From: Hyperoodon ampullatus
Taxonomy: Eukaryota; Chordata; Mammalia; Artiodactyla; Ziphiidae
DNA: 64,000 nt
NCBI GenBank assembly: GCA_949752795.1
Contig: OX457068.1
Location: 58,965,582-59,029,581, forward strand
Direction of reading: 5' to 3'
In this document: one piece after another, positions 11,618-24,552 of the stretch
How the letters are laid out: each line of letters begins with the position of its first letter
How positions within the stretch are numbered: position 1 is the first letter of the stretch
The notes under the pieces: generated by a model
Told to the model about the DNA's origin: nothing
The model's database searches: none
What the model saw: only the letters and a program-made list of their open reading frames with translations
Translations under genes and position numbers: made by a program

Positions 11618-12089
11618 AGGACCAAAAAAGAAATAAGAAAAAAGCAGCAGAAGAAAAATCACAAAATGACCTCTTATGTTTCCATTATATCATAAGACTT
11701 TGAGGTCAAGCAAGAGCAGTCTAAGCAAAGTGCAGGGAAGAAAGAAGAAGGCAGCTGGTGACAGGACTAAACTTGAGCCAAAACACTGCCAGAAAGATTA
11801 CATTAACTCTTAAGTCAGAAAACACTAACAATGTGCCTTGGTAGATCACAGCATGCATGGCAAAGAAGTCATTTACAAGTATGTACTACTTGAAATGACA
11901 GCCCTGTAGAACTTATGTGTGGGAGGAGGAAGAAAGGACAAAAGTGACAGAGAAGGATCTTTGGTGACTATGTGGAAAGAGAAAAAACAAAAGAGGAAAA
12001 ACACAGTTCCACCCTCAACCAAACACATGTGCAAAAAGACAAAAATTCTCTAAAGCATCTAAACTTTGGAGAACTGACAGAATATGCCA
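11618..12089. other. A-rich non-coding
   Basis: Purine-rich sequence with no recognised family. It may be a further decayed part of the ancient L1-like unit that follows. Confidence 0.4.
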
Positions 12090-12890
12090 TTGTAAACATT
12101 AATCTTGTAAACCACCCCAAATCCACAGAATGAACAGAAGAGACTGGATAAATCTAGTCAAAATTACCATAACATAACAGAAAATATGGCTTAACACATG
12201 TTGACTGACAAAACCCTTTTTGAAAGTAGAAAAATACAGCAAAAGAAAATTATAGATGCTAAAGTAGATTACCACTTTGAACCAGAATAGAAACAAAATT
12301 CTGGAAGCAATAAAACGAGTTGATTGTACTCAGGAACAAAGTAGAAGAAATACAGAAATATTTCTCAACTGAAGACTGTTGAAGAAAGTCAGGAAAATAA
12401 CTAACAAAATGAAAATGAGGTAAGAAAAGAAGTAAAAAAGTCAAAGATGAAGTAATGCACATGGAAGGTAGACAAAATGGGAATAACATAGGTACAATCA
12501 GAGTCCCTGAAAAAGAAAACTAAACAATAGAACAGAATTAATATTTAAAAATATAACTGAACAAATAAAAGAATGTAAAATTTACATATTGAAAAGTCCC
12601 ACTTGGGACCTAGGAAAATTAACACAGAATTATCATCTCCAAAGTGTATCCTACTAAAATTATTAGACTAAAAACAAATCCAAAAGCCTATCAAGGCCTC
12701 CAGGCAAAAATCAAATAATTTACAAGACCACTAGACTTTTTAAAAACAACACACAAGGAAAGGCAACAACAGAGTAACTTTAGAATAATAAATCTCAATG
12801 AATGAAGGTATGAAAACAGATTTTTATTGCCAGCTAATGTTCTTGTCAAATACCAAGTCTTTAAAAAAAAACAGTTTTAAACGTACACAA
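12090..12890 (+). mobile_element. Ancient L1/HAL1-like fragment (ORF1 region)
   Basis: The plus strand is A-rich with blocks in the order of an old L1/HAL1 ORF1 region: AGAGTCCCTGAAAAAGAAAA near 12500, a stretch rich in AAAGAAG and AAAATC, then CTCAATGAATGAAGGTATGA near 12792. No frame stays open. The call depends on texture and weak block order, so it is tentative. Confidence 0.4.
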
Positions 12891-13302
12891 TGTAAAACAT
12901 TCTCTGCCCATGAGCCCTCCATGAAGAATTTACTAGATTAGCTTCATTCAATCAATAGATAAATGGGAAAACCTCAGCAAAGGACTGATGATGAGCATTT
13001 TAATGCATACAGATGTAGATCTAAGACAAAAACAAAGGCATGGAAAGGCAGCTGAGCGTGGGTTGGAGTGCAGAGCAGAGGGGACACAGGCAGTGCTGTC
13101 CACAGGCTGTGAGCAGGGGGGCTGGCAGAGCACCTTGGGGTGCAGTGAGGGGCACCCATAAGCCCAGGTTGTCCAATGAACAGATGGCAAACCTGGGAGC
13201 TTTGCTGACTGGCAGGCCTACATAATGGTACCCCTAAATGGAGAGAGATTACAGGGCTGATCAGAGAGGACAAGAAACAAAGAAGGCTTCTGAAGGAAGG
13301 GA
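12891..13302. other. Unassigned, locally GC-richer
   Basis: The stretch 13040-13215 is much richer in G and C than the surroundings and reads openly on both strands (61 codons plus, 126 codons minus over 12974-13354). The minus frame runs into the SINE at 13303, which argues against a gene. I do not recognise it. Confidence 0.4.
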
Positions 13303-13612
13303 TGCAGGTTAGATCCCTGGTCAGGGAACTAAGATCCCATGTGCCACAGGTCAACTAACCCTGTGCACCACAACTACTGAGCTCATGCACCTCAGCGAGA
13401 GAGCCCATGTGCCAGAAACTACAGAGTCCACACGCCCTGGAACCCCTGTGATACAACCAGAGAGAGAAACCCCACATGCCACAACTAGAGAGAAGCCCAC
13501 GTGCCCCAACAAAGAGCCTGTGCCACAACGAAAGATCCTACATGTCTAAATGAAGATAACGCATGCCGCACCTGAGACACAATGCAGCTGAATATAAAAT
13601 TTATTTTTTTAA
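13303..13612 (+). mobile_element. CHR-type SINE, 5' truncated
   Basis: It begins inside the tRNA-like part (GGATGCAGGTTAGATCCCTG, then GTCAGGGAACTAAGATCCCA) and continues through the long body with CCACAACTACTGAGCTCATG and ACAATGCAGCTGAATA near the end. It belongs to the same broad SINE class as 11287-11617 but is more diverged, so probably older. Confidence 0.75.
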
Positions 13613-13815
13613 TCACTCATTTAGCAATAAGCAGGCACATCTATATTTCTAAATCTTTTAAAGGATATGTCCTATGTTTATAACTAGGTTAAAAACACTA
13701 ATGAAAGCAAAGACCTTGATATATTTACATACACACATAAAAATAAATGCATATATATATTTACCTTGTACTTCTATCAAAGTGCACTAAACAGATTCAC
13801 AGAAAGATAGACAAG

Positions 13816-14700
13816 ATGAAAAGGCAGACGGCTATGTACCAGATGAAGAAACAAGATAAAACCCCAGAAAAACAACTTAATGAAGTGGAGATAGGCAACC
13901 TTCCAGAAAACAAATTCAGAATAATGATAGTGAAGATGATCAAGGACCTCGGAAAAAACAATGGAGGCAAAGATCGAAAAGATGGCAAGAAAGGTTTAAC
14001 AATGACCTGGAAGAATTAAAGAACAAACAAACAGAGATGAACAATACAATAACTGAAAGGAAAACTACACTAGAAGGAATCAATAGCAGAATAACTGAGG
14101 CAGAAGAATGGATAAGCGACCTGGAAGACAGAATGGTGGAATTCACTGCTGCAAAACAGAATAAAATAAAAAGAATGAAAAGAAATGAAGACAGCCAAAG
14201 AGGCCTCTGGACAATGTTAAATGCAACAACATTCGCATTACAGGGGTCCAAGAAGGAGAAGAGAGAGAGAAACGACCTGAGAATATATTTAAACAGATTA
14301 TAGTCAAAAACTTCCCTAACATGGAAAAGAAAATAACCACCCAAGTCAGAAAGTACCCAGATAGGATAAACCCAAAGAGAAAAATGCCAAGACACATAGA
14401 AATCAAATTGGCAAAAATTGAAGACAAAGAAATGAAAGCAGCAAGAGAAAAATGACAAATAACATACAAGGGAACACCCATAAGGTTAACAGCTGATTTC
14501 TCAGCAGAAACTATACAAGCCAGAAGAGAGTGGTATGATATACTTAAGTGATGAAAGGGAAGAACCTACAACCAAGATTACTCTAACTGGCAAGGATCTC
14601 ATTCAGGTTCGTTGGAGAAATCAAAAGTTTTGCAGACAAGCAAAAGCTAAGAAAATGCAGCACTACCAAACAAGCTCTACAAAAAATGCTAAAGGAAATT
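13816..14700 (+). pseudogene. L1-B ORF1 remnant
   Basis: The ATG at 13816 opens MKRQTAMYQMKKQDKTPEKQ, the lineage-2 ORF1 N-terminus shared with L1-C and L1-D. The coiled-coil part is visible (GINSRITEAEEWISDLEDRM, about 14075-14135). Frameshifts or stops occur near 14019 and 14303 and again before 14460, so no full ORF1p can be made. The end is approximate because the frame changes in the last 150 bases. Confidence 0.85.
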
Positions 14701-14764
14701 CATTAAGTGGGAAACACAAGAGAAGAAAAGGACCTACAAAAACAAACCCAAAACAATTAAGAAA

Positions 14765-17700
14765 ATGGTCATAGGAATATACATATTGATAATTACCTTA
14801 AATGGGAATGGATTAAATGCTCCAACCAAAAGACACAGACTTACCGAATGGATACAAAAACCAGACCCATATATATGCTATCTACAAGAGACCCAATTCA
14901 GACCTAGGGACACATACAGACTGAAAGTGAGGGGATGGAAAAAGATATTATATGCAAATGGAAATCAAAAGAAAGCTGGAGTAGCAATACTCATATCAGA
15001 TAAAATAGACTTTAAAATAAAGAATGTTACAAGCGAAAAAGAAGGACTCTACATAATAATCAAGGGATCAATCCAAGAAGAAGATATAAAAATTATAAAT
15101 ATATATGCACCTAACAAAGAAGCACATCAATACATAAGGCAACTGTTAACAGCTATAAAAGAGGAAATCGACAGTAACATAATAATAGTGGGGTACATTA
15201 ACACCTCACTTACACCAATGGACAGATCATCCAAAATGAAAATAAATAAGGAAACAGAAGCTTTAAATGACACAATAGAGAAGATACATTTAATTGATAC
15301 TTATAGGACATTCCATCCAAAAACAGCAGATTACACTTTCTTCTCAAGTGTGCACAGAACATTCTCCAGGATAGATTACATCTTGGGTCATAAATCAAGC
15401 CTCAGTAAATTTAAGAAAATTAAAATCATATCAAGCATCTTTTCTGACCACAACACTTTGAGACTAGAAATGAATTACAGGGAAAAAAAAACCCATAAAA
15501 AACAAAAACACATGGAGGCTAAACAATACGTTACTAAATAACCAAGAGATCACTGAAGAAATCAAAGAGGAAATCAAAAACTACCTAGAGACACATGACA
15601 TGAAAACAGGATGATCCAAAACCTATGGGATGCAGCAAAAGCAATTCTAAGAGGGAAGTTTATAGCTCTACAAGCCTACCTCAAGAAACAAGAAAAATCT
15701 CAAATAAACAATCTAACCTTACACCTAAAGGAACTAGAGAAAGGAGAACTAACAAAATGCAAATTTAGCAGAAGGAAATAAACCATAAAGATCAGAGCAG
15801 AAATAAATGAAATAGAACAATGAAAACTATAGCAAAGGTCAATAAAACTAAAAGCTTGTTCTTTGAGAAGATAAACAAAATTGATAAAGCATTAGCCAGA
15901 CTCTTCAAGAAAAAGAGGGAGAGGACTCAAGTCAATAAAATTAGAAATGAAAAACGAGAAGTTACAACAGACACCACAGAAATACAAAACATCCTAATAG
16001 ACTACTACAAGCAACTCTATGCCAATAAAATGGACAACCTGGAAGAAATGGACAAATTCTTAGAAAAGTATAACCTTCGAAGACTGAACCAGGAAGAAGT
16101 AGAAAATATGTACAGACCATTCACAAGTAGTGAAATTGAAACTGTGATTAAAAATCTTCCAAGAAACAAAAGTCCAGGACCAGATGGCTTCACAGGTGAA
16201 TTCTTTCAAAACATTTAGAGAAGAGCTAACACCCATCTTTGTCACACTCTTTGAACAAATTGCAGAGGAAGGAACACTCTCAAAATCATTCTATGAGGCC
16301 ACCATTACCCTGATATGAAAACCAGAGAAAGATACTACATAAAAAGAAAATTACAGACCAATATCACTGATGAATATAGATGCAAAAATCCTCAACAAAA
16401 TATTAGCAAAGAGAAACCAACAACACATTAAAAGGATCATACACCATGGTCAAGAGGGATTTATCCCAGGGATGCAAGGATTCTACAGTATATGCAAATC
16501 AATCACTGTGATACACCATATTAACAAACTGAACAATAAAAACCATATGATCATCTCAATAGATGCAGAAAAAGCTTTTGACAAAATTCAACACCCATTT
16601 ATGATAAATAATCTCCAGAAAGAGGCGAAGGAGGGAACCTACCTCAACATAATAAAGGTCATATACGACAAACCCACAGCAAACATCATTCTCAATGGTG
16701 AAATGCTGAAAGCATTTCCTCTAAGATCAGAAACAAGCCAAGCATGTCCACTCTCACCACTATTATTCAACATAGTTTGGAAGTCCTAGCCACGGCAATC
16801 AGAGAAGGAAAATAAGTAAAAGGAATACAAATTGGAAAAGAAGAAGTAAAACTGTCACTGTTTTTAGATGACATGATACTATACATAGAGAATCCTAAAA
16901 ATGCCAACAGAAAACTCCTGGAGCTAATCAATGAATTTGGTAAAGTTGCAGGATACAAAATTAATGCAGAGAAATCTCTTGCATTCCTATACATTAATGA
17001 TGAAAAATCTGAAAGAGAAATTTAGGAAACACTCCCATCTAGCATTGCCAAAAAAATAATAAAATACCTAGGAATAAACCTACCTAGGGAGACAAAAGAC
17101 CTGTATGCAGACAAGTATGAGACTGATGAAAGAAATTAAAGATGAGACCAACAGATGGAGAAATATACCATGTTCTTGGATTGGAAGAATCAATATTGTG
17201 AAAATGACTATACTACGCAAGGGATTCTGCAGATTCAATGCAATCCCTATCAAATTACCAATGGCAATTTTTATGGAACTAGAACAAAAAATCTTAAAAT
17301 TTGTATGGAGACACAAAAGACCCCCAATAGCCAAAACAGTCTTGAGGGAAAGAAACAGAGCTTGGGGAATCAGACTCCCTGACTTCAGACTATACTCAAA
17401 AGCTACAGTAATCAAGACAATATGGTACTGGCACAAAAACAGAAGCATAGGTCAATAGAACAAGATAGGAAGCCCAGTGATAAACCCATGCTCGTATGGT
17501 CAACTAATCTATTACAAAGGAGGCAAGGATATACAATGGAGAAAAGACAGTCTGTTCAATAAGTCATGCTGGGAAAACTGGACAGCTACATGTAAAATAA
17601 TGAAATTAGAACATTCCCTAACACCATATACTACAATAAACTCAAAATGGTTTCGAGACCTAAATATAAGACCACACACTATAAAACTCTTAGAGGAAAA

Positions 17701-18570
17701 CATAGGAAGAACACTCTTTGACATAAATCACAGCAAGATCTTATTTGATCCACCTACTAGAGTAATGGAAATTAAAACAAAAAGAAACAAATGGGACCTA
17801 ATGAAACTTAATAGCTTTTGTATGGCAAAGGAAACTATAAAGAAGATGAAAAGATAACCCTCAGAATTGGAGAAAATATTTGCAAACGAATCAACAGACA
17901 AAGGATCAATCTCCAAAATATATAAATAGCTCATGCAGCTCAATATTAAAGAAACAAACAACCCAATCCAAAAATGGGCAGAAGACCTAAATAGACATTT
18001 ATCCAAAGAAGATGCCCAAGAAGCACATGAAAAGCTGCTCAACATCACTAATTATTAGAGAAATGCAAATCAAAACTACAATGACCTATCACCTCACACC
18101 AGTTAGAATGAGAATCATCAGAAAATATACAGACAACAAATGCTGGAGAGGGTGTGGAGAAAAGGGAACCCTCTTGCACTGCTGGTGGGAATGTAAATTG
18201 ATACTGCCACTATGGAGAACAGTATGGAGGTTCCTTAAAAAACTAAAATTAGAATTATCATATGATCCAGCAATCCCATTACCGGGCATATACCCAGAGA
18301 AAACCATAATTCAAAAAGACACATGCACCCCAATATTCATTGCAGCACTATATACAATAGCCAGGTCATGGAAGCAACCTAAATGCCCATTGACAGATGA
18401 ATGGGTAAAGAAGTGTGGTACATATATACAATGGAATATTACTCAGCCATAAAAAGGAACAAAATTAGGTCATTTGTTGAGACGTTGGTGGATCTAACCA
18501 CTGTCATACAGAGTGAAGTAAGTCAGAAAGAGAAAAAACAAATATCATACATTAACGCATGTATGTGGAA
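14765..18570 (+). pseudogene. L1-B ORF2 remnant (endonuclease-reverse transcriptase)
   Basis: ORF2p nicks target DNA and copies L1 RNA at the nick. The ATG at 14765 opens an intact endonuclease stretch of 258 codons (to 15538). The catalytic block normally read as GDxNT is GYINTSL here, so a metal-binding Asp is lost. SRIDYILGHK and SDHNTLRLE remain. Reverse transcriptase motif A ([12 protein letters not shown]) is intact, but motif C reads FLDDMILY instead of FADDMILY. The C-terminal Cys/His segment [18 protein letters not shown] is intact near 18140. Stops near 15540, 15780, 16217, 16815 and 17025 break the frame. Confidence 0.9.
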
Positions 18571-19059
18571 ACATAAAAATGGTACAGATGAACCGGTTTG
18601 CAGGGCAGAAACTGAGACAAAGATGTAGAGAACAAATACATGGACACCAAGGGGGAAAGCCATGGGGGGGTGGCGATGGTGGTGTGATGAATTGGGTGAT
18701 TGGGATTGACATATATACACTGATGTGTATAAAATTGATAACTAATAAGAACCTGTTGTATAAAAAAATAAATTAAACTAAATTAAAAAAACACCAATTC
18801 TAAAATTTCTTTGGGTTATTTGTATGCAAATATGTTAATATAAATGTTTCAGACATTACATGAAATTTCTAAGAATCTTATATGTTTTGGTATAATGTTA
18901 TGTCATAATTCTAGTTATTATTTTAAAATATATATTTCAGAAATAACTAAAATTCCTTGTCCATTGCAAAAAGAAAACAAAGACATGAATGCACAGATGT
19001 TATATTTTATGACAAAACAGCAAAAAAAGCAACTAAATATGAGAGAAGAAAGGAAACAG

Positions 19060-20300
19060 AAAGTAGAATAAACTCAACTCTAAGTCAATAAGTAGGATTT
19101 AAAATATACCATGTAAAATTAACAAACCAAAGAGTAAAATATCAAATAAGAAAACGTAGGATAAATGGTATTATAAAAGATATAAATTCAAAGGTAACCA
19201 CTAGAATGAAAATATGATCCTTCCTAATTATTGTGTTTAATTAAAGAGCAAATAATGCACATTTTGTGAAGAAGTAAGTATAGCAAGTATAATCTAATAC
19301 ACGAAATTTTTAAAAATATAGTGATGTAATTGCGACAACAGAATTGAGACATATTATATCAATAAATATGAATGAACTAAAGTTGTGAAACATTTTGATT
19401 TTCACTTTGGCTTAAAAAGCCATACCCAGCTATATGCTGTATTCAAGGGACATAATTAAACAAAGTGATTCAGCAAAGCAAGCAAATGATATAGACAAAA
19501 GTATCCCAGGCCCATAAAAACAGTAAGAAGAGAAGAATGTGAACTTGATATCTGTAAAGCAGTATTCAATTTAAAAATTAATTAAAAAATTGAGATTTTT
19601 AATGCTCATATTTTTAAATATGTAATTTATTAGTATATAAGAACAAATAATATAGCAACCACCTTTATGAAGTAAAAACTATAGAACATATATAGAAACA
19701 CCGTAATAATAAGAGAGTTTAAGACAGCAATCTCAGATCAAGACAGAACAAGTGGACAAGCCAAAATTAATTAAGGAGCCAGAAAACCTAACCAACATAA
19801 TCAATAAAGTAGATCTTATCATCATATAACAAATTTTAGACCCTGATATTAGAAAATAGTCTTCCTTTCCAGTGTTTATGGAACATTTACAAAGTGTTTC
19901 ACATATTATTTCACAAGAAAAACATCAAGATGTCCTATAAAGCATAAATACTACAAATGATACTCTCTGATGACAGTGCCATATAACTAGAAATTATTAA
20001 CAAATGAAGAAATTAAAAACCGCTTCCTCTTTCTATGAGACAAATCTTTGGTGAAACAGAGAAATACAGATTGAAACCAGAGAAGTCAATCAAATAATAA
20101 AAATATTATATACAATAAATCCTGGGATACACTTAAAACAGTGGTCAGAGGAAAATTCATAACAAACTGTTTCACTAGGAAAAATGAAAGAATGTAAACA
20201 AATTAAATACCCAGCTGAAGAAACTGAAAAAAGAACAAGTAAAAGAAAGCTCAAGAAAGTAAATAATAAAGATAAAAGCAGAAGTTAACAGGGTATGTCT
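19060..20300 (+). mobile_element. Ancient L1/HAL1-like ORF2 fragment
   Basis: Highly diverged sequence follows the order of L1 ORF2 from the endonuclease end onward: CATATAACTAGAAATTATTA near 19980, TGGGATACACTTAAAACAGT near 20125 (the 'WDAAKAV' block of younger copies), AGAGGAAAATTCATAACAAA, then AAAGATAAAAGCAGAA near 20270. No open frame survives. Its left limit is uncertain, and the stretch 18786-19059 before it holds nothing I recognise. Confidence 0.55.
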
Positions 20301-20318
20301 TAGAAAAACAGTAGATTA

Positions 20319-20338
20319 TATGTGTGTGTGTGTGTGTC
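20319..20338. repeat. Short (TG)n
   Basis: Nine TG units follow directly after the ancient L1-like fragment. Confidence 0.9.
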
Positions 20339-20924
20339 TTTGTTCAAGTGTGCATGGCGGGACGGGTGTGGGATGGTTCAATGAGAATGGAGCAATATCT
20401 TCTTTCAGATCTGAGGATATTCTGTGGAAAACACAGGTTTCACTGGGATAGAAAAAATGTTTTTGTGTGTTGATGTATGTGTTCACATATATCTGAATTT
20501 TTGCCTGCAACTCACTGTTTTACAACTTGAAATGTGAACATATGTGGTTTTCATTATGTGAATTGTGACTGCTTATACTGATATGGCAAGTGGGACCTAA
20601 CACTACAAAACCTAAGCAGAATTGTGCTGTTTATCTCTGTAACAGTGACAACATGATTAAGAGAATCTATGATGTGGACAGCCACAGTGCTGGTGGCAAT
20701 AGGAAAAGAACAATAGGAATAGGAACGTTACGCTTGAACAAAATAGAGATATTATCAATGCTGGATTTCTTCATTACATTTGGGTTTTACATTTATATTT
20801 TTATAGCTTTCTTCATGCCCAATATTAGTAAAGTTATTTCAGGGAAGAAAAGACTTCAATATAATTAGTCTGAAATACTTTTGCCTCCCACCCCCTTTTC
20901 TGTGAATCACTCTCATGGAACTAT
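20339..20924. other. Non-coding, unassigned
   Basis: A 92-codon plus-strand frame at 20590-20868 has a hydrophobic C-terminal half, but I recognise no family and see no splice or promoter context. I treat it as chance. Confidence 0.45.
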
Positions 20925-21318
20925 TGTTAGGTGAGCCAATGTGGGTCGTGAAAGAATTCACAGAAGTGAGAAGAAAAGAAAGTTTTAATTCACATTCCAA
21001 GGGAGGAAAGGGGCCAGACGCATAAAATGGTGTGGTCCCTGAAGGGTGGGGGTTTGAGTCTTTTATTGGGCTACAAAGGGCAAGGTACAGGAAAGAGGTG
21101 GTGGGTTTTTATGTATTTTGGTCCACAGTTGTATTCGAGCTGGCTATGCTTCTAATAGGATGTGGTTTTTCTGAGAATCTGTAACTTTTTGTCTTCAGTA
21201 ATTTTCCAGTCCTTGGGTGTCTGAAAAAGACTTGATAGTGGCCCTTGATGGGTGTTACTCTATTTTGAACAATGTTACATGGGTTTACATTTATTATCAA
21301 AATTACTGCATCTTAACA
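20925..21318 (-). mobile_element. Solo LTR of an endogenous retrovirus (candidate)
   Basis: On the minus strand this 394-bp block begins TGTTAAGATG and ends ACCTAACA, the TG...CA form with short inverted ends TGTTA/TAACA expected of an LTR. Near the 3' part it has AATTAAA (reverse complement at about 20983-20989), followed by a pyrimidine-rich TTTCTTTTCTTCTCACTTC block, as in R/U5 regions. No internal retroviral genes are seen on either side, so it would be a solo LTR. A 4-6 bp TSD is not clear. Family unknown. Confidence 0.5.
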
Positions 21319-22669
21319 GAGCAAACATTTTGATTAGATGAGCTGAAAAAAGGTAAATTATTATCTTATAGAATATTTCTCAACCTGAGACTGAGAACAG
21401 TTGCTCTGAGGATTGAGATTCTATCTTACATATCAGGGCCCTACATATTCCAGGCTTTCAGAATATCTACTGACTAAATATACCAAAAATGAACCATTGT
21501 TCACTTTTTAAAATTTCTATGCAGATACAGTTTTCCCTTCTTTAGACACATTACAGTTTGTCAATTCCTTTTGTGGTTTATATCTCCATAAAATTTCAAC
21601 CTCCACAAAAAAGAATATGCTAGTTCTATAGGACTAGGCTTAAATTATATTTTCTTAGTCAGAAAACCAGCATAACAATTTCATAAAGTTTTCTCATTTA
21701 CAGCTAATTAATCCCATGTCTTTGATGCTTACCATAAATTTCAGCCAGGCTTCATTCTAATATTACTATTTGGTTCCTCAGAAGATGTGAAGGATGGCAA
21801 TTTCCTGCACAATTTATCAGAAAGTGTTCAATGTTGTTTACAGCAAACTTATAAAAATACAATTTATGCAAGATTTATCACATTCCTTGAATTTTAGCAT
21901 GTTTCCAGAACTAGCAACCAAATTCCTTCTTGACTGCTTTTGACAAGAGTAAATTTAATAATAAATATTAACTCTCCTTCCCATAAAAAAGACATAGATA
22001 TTATTTATTTAGGATGCAGTTTTGTAAAATTATTCAGAGATTTTCATACTCTACTGCAATGCCTATATAAGGATCATTCTTCCTAATTTAATTTGATTCT
22101 CTTTCCTCATAAATATCATTTAGTAGATTTGTCACCTACCCTTTATATATATATATATGTCTTATTGGTTCTGAACTCTGATGAATATAACTGCTAATAG
22201 AGCTTTCCTATTTTTCCTTTCAATTTGTTTGGCTGAGGAAGTTTACGATATAGTATCAATTTCCTTCCTTCCTTCCTCTCAATATATACTGCCCTAAAGT
22301 TGTAATACTTTACCAACAGCAATCTGGATTTCCCCTTAGTGGGAGGAAGCATGGGCTGTGGGCTGCAGCCCAGCCCAGGGACTTCCACATTGATTCTTAT
22401 GGGTCCCTGACTAAAATAAAGCGATCCTCCTCTTGGTGTATGCAGCTCACTTGGGAATACTAAAATAAGGACAAGCCTTTTTAGATTAAGCCAATTATCA
22501 TCAAGTATAACCCTAAATTCTACCTAATCTGTGAACATATCTTAATCCTTAAATTTGCTGGGGCCTGTGAGGGGACTGCTCTATGTTCTTGAATCTGTCT
22601 AGGTTTGGTTCCATCACAAGATAGAACCTTTCTGGGCAGAAGAAAAGAGAGGCACAAACTCTCATTTGT
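21319..22669. other. Non-coding, nothing recognised
   Basis: AT-rich sequence with a short TA run near 22145-22159 and a short (CCTT)n at 22259-22277. No gene-like frame is present. Confidence 0.5.
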
Positions 22670-22830
22670 TGAGCTCTCACTGTGTACCCACCACTGAGTT
22701 ATTTGTTTTACTTTGTTATATTACTTAAAGTTATTCAGTTCACACCATAATCCTGTGAGGTAAACACTGTCATGAGAACACTTGAAATCACATATCCCCT
22801 AAGTGTCAGAGCTGCAGCTAACACCCACGC
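22670..22830 (-). mobile_element. MIR SINE
   Basis: The antisense MIR order is readable: TTGTTGAGCTCTCACTGTGT, then ACACCATAATCCTGTGAGGT near 22743, and GTGTCAGAGCTGCAGCTAAC near 22803. It is an old inactive copy. The stretch from 22831 to 23040 holds nothing I recognise. Confidence 0.7.
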
Positions 22831-23039
22831 CCAAGATGGAACTTCCCTCTCATAGCTCCCACAGTTGCTCTGCTGGCCAAGGTGATAGAGATCCCACAGA
22901 CCCATATCAGAACTGAGGATTGGCCTTAAATTTTAACCCTTTGTAGATATGTGAATTATGTTCTTCTAAACACCTATTGGAGATGGTTAGGTGTCCACTA
23001 CAATCCATATTCTTCTTCTTCCAAAATTATAGAATTGAA

Positions 23040-23400
23040 CTAGGACTCAGCTCTCTAGGGAGCACGTATCTCAGCCTTCTTTGGAACTAGGTATCACTAT
23101 ATAATTGAATTTGTGCCTGGCAGCCCCAAACTTGGATGCCTTTCTGTATGTATTCTTTTCTGCCTTCCTGTTGACTGAGATGACCAGAGCATGGCCACTC
23201 AGGAAGTCATTTGTTGAAGATGGTGGAGCCACTGTTCCCCTATGTCTGTGAATCATGGTATGTGGGTAGCTGCCTACTGCCCCCAAATGCCCACCTTGGA
23301 CTATTACATGAGTGAGAAACAAACCTTTTTATTTCTTAAGTGACTGAATTAATTTTGGGTCTCCTTTGCAGCAGAACATCTGAGCCTATCCTAACCAGGG
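23040..23400 (+). mobile_element. Ancient MaLR/MLT-like LTR (tentative)
   Basis: The block runs from AGCACGTATCTCAGCCTTCT (about 23061) to ACATGAGTGAGAAACAAACC, then TTTCTTAAGTGACTGAATTA and ATCTGAGCCTATCCTAACC near 23395. This layout (a terminal block of 'aa-taa, Cys-rich Y-tract, CCTAACC') is that of an old mammalian LTR-type repeat. I am confident it is a dispersed repeat but not of the family. Confidence 0.4.
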
Positions 23401-24552
23401 AGCACTTTGTTTATATTTTTAGTTAATTTAATTAACATATAGGGTTCTACTATATGCAGATATAATGCCTTGTAAATGCATTTGTTCTTTGGTGAACTTA
23501 TTCTGATGATTAAATTGATATCTTTGTGCATGTCCAAAATTAACCATCAAGTCAATAAATTGAAAAGAAATTCCATCAAATTGGTTGGTGCTCAATGTGT
23601 AGAAAAAGTTACTGTTAATTTTGTTTACTGATTTCCCTTTCTGCTCTGTTTTAAGAGTAGTATGTGTACTCAATGCCAGATTAGATGTGTCCTCAGTGCA
23701 TTCAAGCAAAAGTATTTTTATTCCTTTGGTGCCCTCCACTGTACCTATGTCTTAAGTTTACCTGAAGCAAATTATATTCCAGAAACATTACAAAGAAAGA
23801 AGACAAATATTTCCAGCGTTTGTTTGTTTAATTCATATTGCTGACTCAACTTCTGTGATGTGTTTAAAAATGGCAGACCTTATTTACTATACTGATCAGT
23901 TTGGTGATGTCTTGATGAAAACAGGATAGTGGGATATATGAATTCTCATAGGCATTTCTAGCTTCCTATGACTATGACATGTTTATTTTTATTCAATAAT
24001 TATTAGAGAAAGCTGTCATTTCAAACTTACTAATTTTTCTTTCCTCACATACAGCTTAATCTAGTGTTTCAACAATACACTTAAATTTATTTTCATGATC
24101 TTGGAACAGGTGGGAACAGACTTGGAAATGTCAAACTCTGTCAACCTGGCTAAATATAGATATGTAGTTATTTTCAATGTATTCGGAAAAAAATGTTCAT
24201 CTGGCAAAATAGCAAGATAGTAGTGAGTAACTTCAGTCTTCATCTCCCATCTTACCCCAACTACAATATTTTTCTCTTCATTTATATTTTTATCCTTCAT
24301 GACCTCAGAATTCTCAGCTGAGTGATATAAGTTATAACAGCATCTACTGGATTTTACCACATTTTTAATCAAAACTAATTCCACTTAAGGAAAAAAATAC
24401 AAAATCTTTAACTTGCTCTCCAATGGGCATGATTTCATCCATGCCTTCATAAGCTCATGCTGTGGTATTATATGTTTTCATCATTCTCTAGACAGAGTAG
24501 CCTTTTATTGGATAGGTTTTGTTTGTTTGTTTGTTTTTTTCTTTGAACTTTA
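23401..24552. other. Non-coding, nothing recognised
   Basis: Unique-looking AT-rich sequence. Frames of 103 and 107 codons on the minus strand (23428-23739, 24061-24384) show no recognisable domains. A (TTTG)n run lies at 24519-24535. Confidence 0.5.

Larger units (their letters stand above)
13796..18785 (+). mobile_element. L1-B: LINE-1 lacking its 5' UTR
   Basis: Homology to L1-D starts at ATTCACAGAAAGATAGACAA near 13797, about 20 bases before ORF1, so truncation removed the 5' UTR. ORF1, ORF2 and a 3' UTR of about 210 bp follow. The end is an A-rich tail at 18757-18793. The 3' UTR (AATTGGGTGATTGGGATTGA, then TAAGAACCTGTTGTATAAAA) is shared with L1-C and L1-D. I could not find a TSD. It is inactive because both ORFs are interrupted. 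Confidence 0.93.

Noticed and set aside
13940..14481. Minus-strand frames of 172 and 112 codons
   Set aside because: Antisense of L1-B ORF1; the same shadow frames recur at other L1 copies.
13796..18793. TSD for L1-B
   Set aside because: Compared the 25 bases on each side (TCTATCAAAGTGCACTAAAC against CACCAATTCTAAAATTTC) and saw no convincing match.
20590..20868. 92-codon plus frame as a small gene
   Set aside because: No recognisable domain, no supporting context, and length within chance for AT-rich DNA.
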